64,000 nt of DNA from Micrasema longulum (lineage: Eukaryota; Arthropoda; Insecta; Trichoptera; Brachycentridae). Shown piece by piece: positions 54,561-64,000 of the stretch. The stretch is from NCBI GenBank assembly GCA_022494885.1, contig JAGVSM010003485.1, forward strand, positions 166,811 through 230,810, written 5' to 3'. Position numbers and translations under genes: made by a program. The notes below the pieces were generated by a model. It worked only from the letters and a program-made list of their open reading frames with translations, did not search any database and was not told where the DNA came from. How positions within the stretch are numbered: position 1 is the stretch's first letter; the number at the start of each line of letters is the position of its first letter.

Positions 54561-54739
54561 ATGTTTTTGCGGGTTTAAGTTACTAGTTAAAAAAGCAAAA
54601 ATGTAAAAATACAATGATAAGTTTTATAGGATTTTTTAATATTTATAACACTAGATTTTTAGATTTGACTTATATGGTGATAAGTTTATTTTTATTATAT
54701 TTTTTATTTTATTGCTCAAAAAACTCATAGTTTTGTGAG

Positions 54740-55055
54740 TACTAATGTTGTTTTTTTTATTTATTATTATTATCTAGTTATTCTCAACTTTACTGTGTTA
54801 TATTTATATTTAGAACATAAAATTTTCTCATGGATAACCTAATAATGTTATCTTTTATTTAGAGATGTTAAGTTTTTCCTTTTTCTTTTTTGTTTTTTGT
54901 ATTATATGTTCACTATTTTTTTAGTTTTAATTATTCTATTATTTAATACTATGTACTAAATGATGATTGTGCACTACTGCAATTATTTCTGTAAATCATT
55001 ATTTTTTTGTAAACGGTTCTTTGAACCGTTGATGTATAAATAAATAAATAATAAC
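54740..55055 (+). repeat. LINE family C 3' end
   Basis: TTATTCTCAACTTTACTGTG, AGAACATAAAATTTTCTCAT and AAACGGTTCTTTGAACCGTT match 26700-26995. Confidence 0.75.
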
Positions 55056-55189
55056 AAATAACAAACTTGCAAACATTTTATTTATTACTGTTTATTTGGG
55101 TAAATACCCAGTTAAATTAACAGTGATGAAGTTCCGTGTTTTTTTAAGTTTTTTTTTTGAATACCCTATTAAACCAAGCATTTTTTTAT

Positions 55190-55335
55190 TTTATTTATCG
55201 TATTATCAGCGCTTTGATTTTTTAAAGTTTTGTATTTTTGAAATTACTCGGGGGACGTCACATGTCCTAGTCGGTGAGTTCTGCTGATTAGTGAGTTGGC
55301 TTCGCGGAAACCGGAAATCTATCCTAACACTCTCA
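55190..55335. repeat. Solo Q arm
   Basis: GTATTATCAGCGCTTTG, TTTGAAATTACTCGGGGGAC, GAGTTCTGCTGATTAGTGAG: the Q arm with a deletion. Confidence 0.6.
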
Positions 55336-55489
55336 TTGGTTGTATAAAGTAGTTCATTTTTATTAATTTTTAATATGTTTTCAAGATACTTTACCATTAA
55401 ATATTATTAAATACTAAAAAATTTAACCGCGTATAAAAAAACATTTTTTTAAAGTTATTTCCCATAGCAATTTATTTATTTGAACACTT

Positions 55490-55980
55490 TATATACATAT
55501 ACAGTTTACATACATATGCATAAGGGCGGGCATATTGCCTTAAGGCAATTTCTTCCTACCTACCCAAACCGTTCAGTTTGAGAAAATCGATGGTTTATTA
55601 ACATATTGTAGGTATATTATAATATTTTCATTACTAAACAAAATATCGATAAAAATATATATTTAAAATATTATTTTTTTAATTGGCTAAATATCTACAC
55701 TATACTATAAAGAGAGGGGGGGTGTAAAGAGGGAAGGAAAGGGTGACATTTCATACGAGATTTAAATGTAAATAAAATGTAAATGTTAAGAATATTCTAT
55801 CTTTCCTGCATTCTGCTTCGAGATTATGGCGTTGTAAACTGAACAATAGGCACTGAAATAACAGACGTTCGATACTCTGTGAAGAAATATCATCGCGTGG
55901 ACAATAGTCATAATTCCTTAATTTAAACCTATATAGGTAACTTCTCATAGCTCCGTGTCCGGTAAAAATTTGGGTCGTTT
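55490..55980 (-). pseudogene. I/Jockey-type LINE 3' end
   Basis: The - strand reads TGHGAMRSYLYRFKLRNYDY, CPRDDISSQSIERLLFQCLL, FSLQRHNLEAECRK: T-G-H-G-x-x-x-x-Y-L-x-R-F-x-L and H/R-L-L-F-x-C, the RNase-H/Cys tail of I/Jockey-like ORF2. The 3'UTR contains CTGAACGGTTTGGGTAGG and GCCCGCCCTTATGC, as in 7541-7872. It ends 100 bp before the transglutaminase exon. Confidence 0.75.
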
Positions 55981-56084
55981 CGAAAGTATTTTAATGATGA
56001 CGACGGAAGTTTGCTGCATCAGCCAGCGTTGCTATTATTATAGAAGCCAAAAAGAAAAAATAATCTATTTCTTTTTATCTTCAG

Positions 56085-56286
56085 ATGGAGCCTCAGGAAG
56101 TGGAGATGGTGTTTCTGTACCCGCTGGAGAACGCAGCCAACCACCACTCGGAAAAGTTCGAGTTGGTCCACGCCGACCCAAGGGTCGCCGTACTCCGACG
56201 TGGTCAGGTCTTCTCCGCAGCGATACGCTTCCTCACCAGACCCTACGACTTCATAGTGGACCAAGTCAAGCTGGTGTTCTCCGTCG
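56085..56286 (+). CDS. Tg: Transglutaminase, N-terminal domain exon
   Basis: Acceptor TTTTTATCTTCAG ends at 56084; donor GTGAGT starts at 56287 (phase 1). It reads MEPQEVEMVFLYPLENAANH, then HSEKFELVHADPRVAVLRRG and QVFSAAIRFLTRPYDF, then VDQVKLVFSVG. HH-x(2)-E/K-Y/F-E, a V-x-R-R-G-Q-x-F box and R-P-Y-D are the hallmark opening strands of the transglutaminase N-terminal (Transglut_N) beta-sandwich, best matching insect annulin/hemocyte-type enzymes that cross-link Gln and Lys side chains in clotting and cuticle. The ATG directly after the acceptor may be internal, with the start in an upstream exon. The catalytic Cys-His-Asp core lies beyond the window. Confidence 0.88.
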
Positions 56287-56435
56287 GTGAGTCCTGCGGC
56301 AGCAATAAGTATACTGAAGGAAAGCGAAATGATTGGTTGGTTTGAGCATACGGTTAGTCAAGTGATGAACCCCAGAAGGTGGATATTCTAATAACAGAGT
56401 TGATTATAGACAAACGACACTGTCGTTGAGACTAC

Positions 56436-57050
56436 CAATGTGCCGTTGCCGGAATGTTTCGCTTGGCGGTAACGTTCCCCGTAAATTCCCGGTCACCGGA
56501 AACGTTCCCGGGAAGTTACGGGAATTTAAAAATCTGTTAACATTTATGCACTTTTAAGACATGCAAAAGATAGATTTTAACATACATTAAAACAACATTT
56601 AAAAAAAACTGGCATTATTAAGTAAAAAATCATAAATTCCCTGTTAATTCCTTAAATTCCCGAATAAATTTCGCTTTAAATTCCCAATAAGTACCCGAGT
56701 ACGTATACTTCGCTTCATCTAAGGATAAGAAACTGCACAGACGCGTGTGCGTGTCTATTGCTACTAAGTTTAAGCCCGTGTTACGCGTTTTTTTTTTTTT
56801 CGTCAAACGGATAAACCGACCAACTCTCGTTATGGTCATTCTGGTCTACTGATGTGCCGTTTTCGGAATATTCCGCTAGACGGGAACGTTCTCCGTAACT
56901 TCCCGGGAACGTTCCGGCAATGTTTTGAATGTACGTAATAATATTTTTTAATTCCCAGGGTTCCCAGAACGTTCCAGACTAGCGGAAATGTTTCGGAATT
57001 ATCCCGCTCCGGAAAGTTACACTTTTGGGAATTTTCCCGAGGCACATCAT
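56436..57050. mobile_element. hAT-type MITE ends rich in GGAACGTTCC
   Basis: 56850-57050 has inverted ends TGATGTGCC and GGCACATCA and an interior dense in GGGAACGTTCC-like palindromes. 56436-56530 is a partial first copy (AATGTGCCGTTGCCGGAATG). Both lie in the transglutaminase intron. Confidence 0.6.
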
Positions 57051-57289
57051 TAGTTGAGCCTCCTCTCCGATAAGTACTAGATGGATTTATTATTTTCATT
57101 CTAACATGAGGATCATTATTTATTTATTTCGACGGCTCACGTCTTTTAAAGTATAAAATAATACAAAAAAAACGTTGTGATATGTTAAATATTATTCATT
57201 GAGTTATTAATTTACACTTTGTAACAACTAAATTGCGCACTTTTGAATTACTTCTATTATATCTTTTAAAACATGTTTTTTTTTACTTT

Positions 57290-57400
57290 TGGTGGCCTCG
57301 TGCTGTAATGGTCATCGCGTTTGCCTACCACGCTGGAGGTCTCGGGTTCGATTCTCAATATAGTTGATATGAATAGTTTATTTAAAATGTGTTTTTCACA
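57290..57400 (+). repeat. tRNA-like SINE head
   Basis: TGGCCTCGTGCTGTAATGGT and GGTCTCGGGTTCGATTCTC carry the A and B boxes (TGCTGTAATGG, GGTTCGATTC). Acceptor-stem pairing is lacking. Confidence 0.6.
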
Positions 57401-57532
57401 CTAGAATATTTCATAGTCCTTGGACTGGTACCTTAAGCGTAAGACTGGTCATCTTATCTTCAAGTAACAAAAAATGATCAATAACGCTGCGATTGGTGTA
57501 CTGTTGAATAGTCTAAGTGACAAAATAAAATA

Positions 57533-57612
57533 AAAATTCCGAAGTTTAATTGATTCCATGCCAAAACGTGTTCAGGCTGTTATAAAAGCAAAAGGAGGAC
57601 ATATCCCATTAA
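57533..57612 (+). pseudogene. Tc1 transposase C-terminal remnant
   Basis: Reads LIDSMPKRVQAVIKAKGGHI, then PLNK and a stop: the S-M-P-x-R-x-x-A-V-I-x-A-K-G-G-H ending of Tc1-like transposases. Nothing upstream is open. Confidence 0.75.
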
Positions 57613-58640
57613 ATAAATAAAAAAATTGATTGTACGTCACCTGTAACTCAAAATATTAATAAAAAACGTATTTTATGATTACAATGAGTTTTATTCCATT
57701 AGTTAGCATAATACTTGTACATTATAACCAAGCTTAATAATACTGCCGTCATAAGAAAGAAGGACACATCTAACATTTTTTTCAAAAATATGTTAAATTA
57801 AATACACATTCGGAATCAACTAAAACATCATCAATCAGTCTAAAACACAAATTATGTTTGCAGGTAGTCAAAGATTGCTTAGTAAGCTAGACATACCTTC
57901 ACTTAATCCTCTTATTGTCAATGGTACCAATATTCAATACAGGAAATCCGTTAAAATCTAGGAGTACTAATGGATGAACATCTCTGCTTATCAAAGACTG
58001 ATTAAAATACTTTTTTTTCCATTCCGTTTTCAAAAACATCTGAAATAAATGTACCTACACGTTTTCAATTAAATTTAAGATCTGCTGGTAATTTCGAAGT
58101 TAATTGATTATTAGGTCGGCGTTACTAGTTTGAAAAACAGTAAATGGCCAATAACGTCTATTATATTTAGTTGAGTAGAATCAATTGGCATATTAACACT
58201 AGAAAAGAAAGACTCTTACTTAACTACTAAATAAAAAGGGGCGTTTCTAGCTAGAAACGTCTTTTTATTGAAGTAAAACATAATCTATTTATTTTTTTTA
58301 CTTAAAAGAAGATGGAAATGTTAATTTTCAAATATACAACGTAAAAATTTATTAAAATTAATATATATATTCCGTTAGGGCAAACCATAATACATACTGT
58401 CGCATAATAATATACTTAATTTTTGTAGCATTTTTCACACTGCGAATTTTTCAATCTCCGAGTTACAAAATATTTGTTTTCTCCGTTTCTTTGTTTTATA
58501 TAGAAACGTCATTCTTTCTTGTGACGGCAGAATACTACAACTCCCATTTAAAAAAAAAACATGGAAAAGAATGTTTTTTTTTTATAGGCACACATTGAGA
58601 TGAAATAAAAATGTAAATATTATATGATATTATTTATCTC
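57613..58640. other. Intron remainder, no feature
   Basis: AT-rich intron sequence without an exon or named repeat. Confidence 0.4.
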
Positions 58641-58643
58641 TAG

Positions 58644-58771
58644 GTGAGAATGCCAACGTCATCAAGAGAACAAAAGGAGCCGTATTCGCAGTGCGAGAGG
58701 AACCGCAGCCGGATGTGCTGCAGTGGTCTGCTGTGGTGGTGTCAGAACAAGAGGACACGATCACTCTCGAG
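58644..58771 (+). CDS. Tg: Transglutaminase, second recognised exon
   Basis: Acceptor TTATCTCTAG ends at 58643; donor GTGAGT starts at 58772. The phase-1 join gives SVGENANVIKRTKGAVFAVR, then EEPQPDVLQWSAVVVSEQED, TITLE, leaving phase 0. G-x-N-x-x-x-x-K-G-T-K..., then W-x-x-x-V and the hydrophobic L-E end match the middle strands of the N-terminal beta-sandwich. It joins in frame to both neighbours. Confidence 0.88.
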
Positions 58772-58792
58772 GTGAGTGCTGTACGTCTGCAG

Positions 58793-58890
58793 GTGAGGAT
58801 GACGATGTCGCCGGCTGAACAAAGGGGGCCGTATTCGCAGTCCGAGAGAAGCCTCAGCCTGGCGTGTTCGCCATTACTCTCGAGGTGAGT
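58793..58890 (+). pseudogene. Decayed tandem copy of transglutaminase exon
   Basis: Starts after CTGCAG and contains GTGAGGATGACGATGTCGCC, GGGGCCGTATTCGCAGTCCG, AGAGAAGCCTCAGCC and ATTACTCTCGAGGTGAGT, matching the start, middle and donor end of the exon at 58644-58771, with the central third deleted. A stop appears in the inherited frame, so it cannot serve as an alternative exon. Confidence 0.75.
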
Positions 58891-58899
58891 AGGCGAGTG

Positions 58900-58990
58900 G
58901 GCGACGGACCAATCGGCAGAACTGACGGAGAAGAAGCGGAAGAGAACTTGAGACGTCACACGTGGATTAATTTCAGAAATATAATTATGT
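58900..58990. repeat. Solo Q arm in intron
   Basis: GGACCAATCGGCAGAACTGA, GAGAAGAAGCGGAAGAGAAC and GACGTCACACGTGGATTAAT match the Q arm reversed at 39195-39310. A pyrimidine-rich stretch follows to 59050. Confidence 0.7.
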
Positions 58991-59099
58991 TATTTTGCTT
59001 TTCTTTTCTTTCATTTCTTTCTTTCTTTTATTTCTTTCTTATTTTATTAACATTTTTTAGATCTTAATTTTAAAAGGTACTTTTAATTTTCTTATTATT

Positions 59100-60320
59100 T
59101 TTATTTTTTCTGTAGACATGAATTGAAATTTTCAATTTACCTTGTTTTATTTTTTATCTTGTTTTGATTACATTTATGAGCACACACTATTTAAATGTGT
59201 GTTTATATTTTTTTCCTATATTTAAAATATATTTAAGTATTTACTTATTTACTAGCCATTTGGCTATTCTTTAATTTTAACTGTATTATTTTACTCTATT
59301 TTCTTACGTTAAAAAAAATATTTCTTTAAACCATTCTTATCTGGTTTTGTTGAGTTTTTTCTTCTTAATAATATTTTTCAAAACATCAAAAATAAAATAA
59401 TATATGTTCATTACTTTATACGTATACAGTATTATGACTGTACTAATTTATTTGATTATTAATTAAAACTAATGTCTGAGCACCCGGTGACAAACTATAA
59501 TGGAATAGTTTATCGAGACAAAATATGCTTTAATATTTTTTTTTGTGTGTATATTTTATTAAATAAAGACTATGAAATGTAAAAAAAAAAAACAAAAAAA
59601 TCAATACGATATATGTTTTTTTTATATCTTTTTTTTATCAAATAAAAAAAACCACTGAACTTGACAATGTTATCAAGAGAACAGAAAGGGCCTTGTTTGC
59701 GAGTTTTTTTTAATCCGCAATCGTTTTTACTCTGTACACATCCCTTCAAACTACAATGTTGCAATATTCATGTAGTTAATATGATAACGACTTGAGTATC
59801 TACATAACTATTATAGTATTATGTTACAAAGATGAAGAATATATTAAATAATATTGGTGTCTACATTTTCCTCTATTATTAATAGTAATAATATAACCAG
59901 CGACAATTTTATCAAACTGTAATCACATTGTTGAGTGACAAATTGATCGTAGCGTCGTGACCATGGTTCTTGGAATAAATTATGCATAAATGCTACAAAA
60001 CTATTTACATAAAGGTCTTCATCGTAACATCAAAACAATCAAAAGTGGCTGGAATAACAAGTAGGATCCTAAATGATTTTAAATTCAAATTATTTCATTT
60101 AAATGCCCGATGGAACATCAACCAAATTAGTGAGAAACGCAATAAATATATATAAGTATTTAAATTGTTATTTGTTTTTAAGTACACGATATATTTATTA
60201 TCTACATAAACGTAATATTATTATCGAGTGACGCGATGTATCGATAAAAAAGTTGAATATAAAATAAAGCGGATTCTGTAGGAAAGTCAATTAAAAATTA
60301 GCATAAAACAAACAGGAATG
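59100..60320. other. Intron sequence, no gene; exon ghost at 59660
   Basis: AT-rich intron. Apart from the exon remnant at 59664-59706, no exon or named repeat is supported. Confidence 0.4.
59664..59706 (+). pseudogene. Second ghost of the transglutaminase exon
   Basis: GACAATGTTATCAAGAGAAC, AGAAAGGGCCTTGTTTGCG aligns with AACGTCATCAAGAGAAC, AAAAGGAGCCGTATTCGCA of exon 58644-58771. About 40 bp survive; a T-run follows. Confidence 0.55.
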
Positions 60321-60339
60321 AACATAAACAAAGATAAAA

Positions 60340-60720
60340 CCAAACCAAACAAACCATCACGCCAATTCCCCGTCCTTATAGGCAGATATGATTTAACGCC
60401 ACATCACTCTATCTTTGCAACAGATCTCGCTTTCTCTACATTCATACATCTTCTCGTGCAGGCGCGCCGATTATTCCGACTTTTAACAAGTCCATCTTTA
60501 AGTATTTGTTGGATTTGGTCATGGCATGTCTTTCTCGGTCTTTCTCTATTTCTGCATCCATCAACATTCGCATTGTAAATATTTTTGGCCGTTCTTTCGC
60601 TGTCCATTCGCTCTGCATGTCCAAACCGGCGCAGAGCTCCTTTCTTGATTTTGTCGATAATGCTTATCTCAGCCTTACACAATGTACGGATCTCAACATG
60701 TGTGCATCTATCGATTTTTT
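60340..60720 (-). pseudogene. RTE-like element (i)
   Basis: The - strand reads CKAEISIIDKIKKGALRRFG, HAERMDSERTAKNIYNANVD, GCRNRERPRKTCHDQIQQIL, with a TTTG-type 3' repeat at 60338-60358 (CCAAACCAAACAAACC). It lies in the transglutaminase intron. Confidence 0.85.
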
Positions 60721-60899
60721 TTAAATCAAAAAGTGGATTATATTGAAAAGATATTTAATTATTCATTAGGGGAATATTCTTTTTTTTTACTTTTTTAATG
60801 TGAATCACCTCCATGTTGCTTAATCGCCTTTTTTTAATATTTGAATTTTATTTTATAATTTCCCTATCTGCATCCAGAGGCCCTGCGAGGAGGACATAT

Positions 60900-61255
60900 A
60901 CAAATTACAACAGGGATGGAGAATACCTTAAATAAGGGAATATGGAAGTCAAGGCATTTACAGGGCTTATGAAGGTTTCAGCTCTTTGACTTCACTAAAA
61001 TCAACAGATGGAAGAATTGAAGAAATATGGATGTTCAAACATAGGCAAATGGTGAATGTTACACAGTGTGTAAAGTGGCCACTTAAACCAGCCAATCACA
61101 GGTCATAAGCCCTGTAAATGCCTTGACTTCCATATTCCCTTATTTAAGGTGTTCTCCATCCCTGTTGTAATTTGTTAATCTTAATGACCCCCGAGGGGGT
61201 GAAATCCAGTCTTTTGTCTATGAACATTTGGACAAACTCAAATATTGTAACGAAA
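60900..61255. repeat. Foldback repeat family A, reference copy
   Basis: 60900-60972 (ACAAATTACAACAGGGATGG to CAGGGCTTATGA) and 61104-61175 are inverted copies of about 72 bp; the loop contains AGGTTTCAGCTCTTTGACTT, GATGTTCAAACATAGG and ACACAGTGTGTAAAGTGGCC. An outer end follows: GACCCCCGAGGGGGTGAAAT, CATTTGGACAAACTC. No ORF. Confidence 0.85.
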
Positions 61256-61317
61256 TAACTTATTCAGGCATTTATGTTTTCTAGTTGGATTCTAATTGGT
61301 GTTATTTTTTTCTTCAG

Positions 61318-61453
61318 ATTACAAGTCCTTGTGATCTTCCCGTCGGGGCTTGGTCCCTCACAGTGGAAACCAGTGTAAAGGGAGCCCCGACTAGAGTGAG
61401 GACTTTTGAATATGAAGATGACATTTATTTTCTATTCAACCCTTGGAACAAAG
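61318..61453 (+). CDS. Tg: Transglutaminase, third recognised exon
   Basis: Acceptor TTTTTTTCTTCAG ends at 61317; donor GTAAGC starts at 61454 (phase 1). It reads ITSPCDLPVGAWSLTVETSV, KGAPTRVRTFEYEDDIYFLF, NPWNKG. P-x-G-x-W-x-L-x-V-E-T and the Y-F-L-F-N-P-W ending are diagnostic: FNPW closes the N-terminal domain and leads to the catalytic core. The next exon should start with the rest of NPW-x-K-D/G and is outside the window. The three exons together give about 155 residues without a stop. Confidence 0.9.
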
Positions 61454-61484
61454 GTAAGCAAAAAATAATATAAATTTTACTTCC

Positions 61485-61530
61485 CTTATTTAAGGTATTC
61501 TCCATCCCTTTTGTAATTTGTTAATCAAAC
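61485..61530 (+). repeat. Family A arm fragment
   Basis: CCCTTATTTAAGGTATTCTC and CATCCCTTTTGTAATTTG match 61131-61175. It lies 31 bp after the exon donor. Confidence 0.75.
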
Positions 61531-61589
61531 GTTTGTTTTTTGTTTATTCTTTCCATTTTGATTATCTATGTATTATTTAATGATGTTCT

Positions 61590-61990
61590 TGTTATTTATT
61601 TATTTATATATCAACAATTCAATGGTTTATTTTACAATAAAAAGTTTTACAGAAATAATCACAGCAGTGAACAATTCATTATGTAATATATAATATGAAA
61701 TATAACTATTTAATTCAACTAAATAATTAAAACTAAACAAATTAGTTTTTTTTTTTTTTAAACCGCAAAAAAGTAAAAAAGAAACATACAAATATAAGAT
61801 GACAAATAAAAGATAACAAATTGAAGTGAGAAAACCTTATGTTCTAAATATAAATATAGAAAATTAAAATTGAGAATAATTTAACATAAACATAAAGTGA
61901 CTAGTATTTAGCTAGGTTATAATGAAAACGAAAAATAATGCTATAATAAGATTTTATAAATAATACGTTTTTTGGATCAATGTGAAAGCT
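61590..61990 (-). repeat. LINE family C 3' end, reversed
   Basis: TTATTTATTTATATATCAAC, CAGAAATAATCACAGCAGTG and AACCTTATGTTCTAAATATA match the reverse of 26700-26990. Confidence 0.7.
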
Positions 61991-61999
61991 TAAATAATC

Positions 62000-62520
62000 T
62001 TAATAACACCTTTATTTTATCAGTTGGTTGGAAGAAGTTGGAATATGGCAATAAATCCACAAATGTATAATTTATATATAAGGAAATAAACAAAAATACG
62101 TATCCAAAAAAAACAAACTTAAATTTAATAATATATTTTAAAATAAATTCTTTCCTTTTCTAAAAAATAACGAGTGAGATTACATTTTAATGCATTTAAA
62201 GAGTTTGTATTAAAAATATCTAATATTTTTTCGAACTTATTTCCATACCTATGTATTCTGGATATAGGTGAATGGATTTCAAAGTACGAGAATTGTTACA
62301 ATAAAATAATTCTCTACTTCTAGTGCACCTACCGGGTTTTCGAATTTGAATTAGTTCAAGTAAAGCAGGGCTGTCAATTATTGATTTCATAATTTTAAAT
62401 AAGAATAACAAATCAGCCATAGCCCTTCGGTCTAATAATTCAAGTAATCTCAGTACACTTCTAAGAAAATCATAATTTATGGCTTCAACGGGTATTTTTA
62501 ATTTATATTATTACGGACTG
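62000..62520 (-). pseudogene. Jockey/CR1-like LINE C-terminus
   Basis: The - strand reads AMADLLFLFKIMKSIIDSPA, LLELIQIRKPGRCTRSRELF, then a conserved HLYPEYIGMEISSK-type stretch. The tail at 62000-62080 resembles family B. Confidence 0.75.
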
Positions 62521-62589
62521 CCTTCTAATATAATGCCTCATGGGCGCGTTACAGAGTGATTCAATTAATATTGATATTTATTTATTTTA

Positions 62590-63250
62590 TTTTATTTAAA
62601 TCTTAAAATAGGGCACACATATCATACATATTGTTATGTGTGTTCTAATAATAACATTGCAAATATATTTAATTTACAAATTGTTTATCACATATGTCTT
62701 GACCATTATTTTAAATTTTGATATGTTTTTTTCATTAAAAATATTTTTTTCCATTTCGTAATACTTTTTAATTGCTTTAAATAAAATTGAATTTTGTGAC
62801 TTTGCCTTTTTCCTAAATGGAAGTCTAATTTTGTTCTTTTCTCTAGTATTGTGATTGTGTTCATGCTGGTTCCGATCAATTTTTTTTCCAAAATTCTGTT
62901 TTTTTATTAGAGTTTATAATTTTATGAACAAATATCATTGCATTGTAAAATATTCTTTGTTTATATGTTAATAATTTCATTTCATTTACCATCGACTTTA
63001 CCCTCGTGTACCTGTTTTTTTTCAAAATGATTCTAAAGGCTTTATTTTGTAATACAGTTAGTTTATTTATGTTTTCTTTGTTTGATAAAATAAAATGCTA
63101 CTACAGTAGTTAACGTGTGGTTCAATAATTGCTTTGTAAATAGTTTTGCAGGAGTCCTTATCAATAAATCTTCTGATCCTTCCCAAAATTGATTTTTTTT
63201 TTGCAATCTTATTTATTACCATCTTAGCGTTGGACTTAAAAATCAGTAAA
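62590..63250 (-). pseudogene. CR1/Jockey-type LINE, RT C-terminus
   Basis: The - strand in shifting frames gives ALYKPHFDYCS, ILFYQTKKTINKLTVLQNKA-like residues, FRIILKKNRYTRVKSMVNEM, KLLTYKQRIFYNAMIFVHKI, and ends basic. P-H-x-D-Y-C-S, L-Q-N-K-A-x-R-x-I-L and K-Q-R-x-x-Y/F-N are classic for this RT end. Confidence 0.8.
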
Positions 63251-63349
63251 ACTTTTCAATAAAACAAATTATTGTGTCATCACGTGCTACGGATTTATTA
63301 AAATTATATAAAGAAATTTTGCGTTCTACTGTAATATTATTTGATTATA

Positions 63350-63445
63350 TTATTGTAGTATGTCATTCATCCCAACTCAACACAGGACTTTAGTTCCATG
63401 GAGTTGGGACTTGAGTCTCAATAAATTCATGTAAATAAATCAATA
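63350..63445 (+). repeat. LINE 3' end, family D
   Basis: CATCCCAACTCAACACAGG, TTCCATGGAGTTGGGACTTG and TCTCAATAAATTCATG; the reverse copy is 17577-17645. Confidence 0.65.
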
Positions 63446-63619
63446 TAATATGTACCTGCATAAATTCACCTAACTCTTGGTTTCAACCATAACGCTCTGG
63501 GCCCTAATTACAATGATTAAGAGAATTATCTTCAATTTCTTTCAAGTCAAATCGTAATTTTTATAATGAAAATTTCAATATTGATATAAAACATGTTTTC
63601 AGACATCCTAAATTACAGC

Positions 63620-64000
63620 CATAGAATTAAGAATAGTCCAGAAGGAGCGTAGAATCATATTTGAATACATCGGACTGTGTCCTATATGCCTCACTTTCAC
63701 CGCGCGCATTCGTGATGCCGCCGCGTAATGTTGCACGCTGGGAAAAAATATAATTATAACACAAATGTAAGGTTAAAAAAAAGCAATCTGTTAATTTCCC
63801 TAAAATTCAATTGTGCACGCGGAAACATTAATTGACACAACAGAGTAGATAAGTAAAGGGTCATTAATGTAATAAGAGTAATTGAATTAATGAACTTTAA
63901 ACTTAAAATATTTTTTAAAAATATTTTACATAAAACGGATATTTTTACATCATGTTAAATAATACTCGTATTTGATGTTTTAAAAATAATGTCGGTCAAA
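63620..64000 (+). mobile_element. hAT-like MITE, family H, copy 4 (cut by edge)
   Basis: Begins CATAGAATTAAGAATAGTCC at 63620 and matches 40351 onward (AGAAGGAGCGTAGAATCATA, GCCGCCGCGTAATGTTGCAC, CAACAGAGTAGATAAGTAAA). The right end lies outside the window. Confidence 0.85.

Noticed and set aside
55955..56290. 111-codon ORF overlapping the transglutaminase exon
   Set aside because: It is a different frame from the transglutaminase motifs and reads through the acceptor.
58630..58959. 109-codon - strand ORF
   Set aside because: It is the shadow of the transglutaminase exon and its decayed copy; the + strand has splice sites and family motifs.

Overview
This is an AT-rich, repeat-dense nuclear segment of an insect genome. 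Spliceosomal introns (GTAAGT or GTGAGT donors, pyrimidine-AG acceptors), AATAAA signals, tRNA-derived SINEs, Helitrons, Penelope-like elements and many non-LTR fragments rule out a prokaryote. The mobile-element mix, an RTE-like family with a GGGGTAGGCAGAG-type 3' end, and the short introns suggest Lepidoptera or a near relative. That placement is an inference.

Three host genes can be supported, all on the + strand. (1) A two-exon MADF-BESS transcriptional regulator (exons 1346-1508 and 4748-5265, 226 aa), with an intron full of dead elements. (2) A three-exon secreted acidic protein (8902-8925, 9922-10282, 12156-12496; 241 aa) with a TATA box, signal peptide and a Met/His/Cys-rich middle. 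I do not recognise its family. (3) The 5' part of a transglutaminase (annulin-like) gene: exons 56085-56286, 58644-58771 and 61318-61453 join in frame and encode most of the N-terminal beta-sandwich domain; the gene runs off the right edge. A short GC-rich block ending in ATG plus three codons and a donor at 37969-37980 is in phase to be its first coding exon.

The rest is mobile-element debris. 1-8.5 kb: a SINE, a palindromic MITE, LINE pseudogenes, and a 22-bp minisatellite split by a LINE tail. 12.6-20.6 kb: RTE and LINE fragments, a Helitron-like end, and an 810-bp hAT-like MITE with a perfect 8-bp target duplication. 21-25 kb: nested TIR elements and a SINE split by a DNA element. 26-36.9 kb: LINE tails, a GIY-YIG (Penelope) fragment, a 1.74-kb hAT element holding an RTE that itself holds a LINE tail, and Penelope terminal repeats with hammerhead-like cores. 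37-46 kb: foldback repeats, a second MITE copy, a Helitron-like element and a mariner transposase remnant. 46.5-53.7 kb: a Penelope element in long inverted repeats, two further RTE-type families, a SINE cluster and a hAT transposase C-terminus. 55.5-64 kb: the transglutaminase exons with decayed exon-2 copies in the following intron.

The host genes show no shared pathway. The strongest internal logic is the insertion history: foldback family A is old and was hit by RTE, LINE and Penelope insertions. Family names are assigned by eye from translated motifs and terminal structures. No database search was run.
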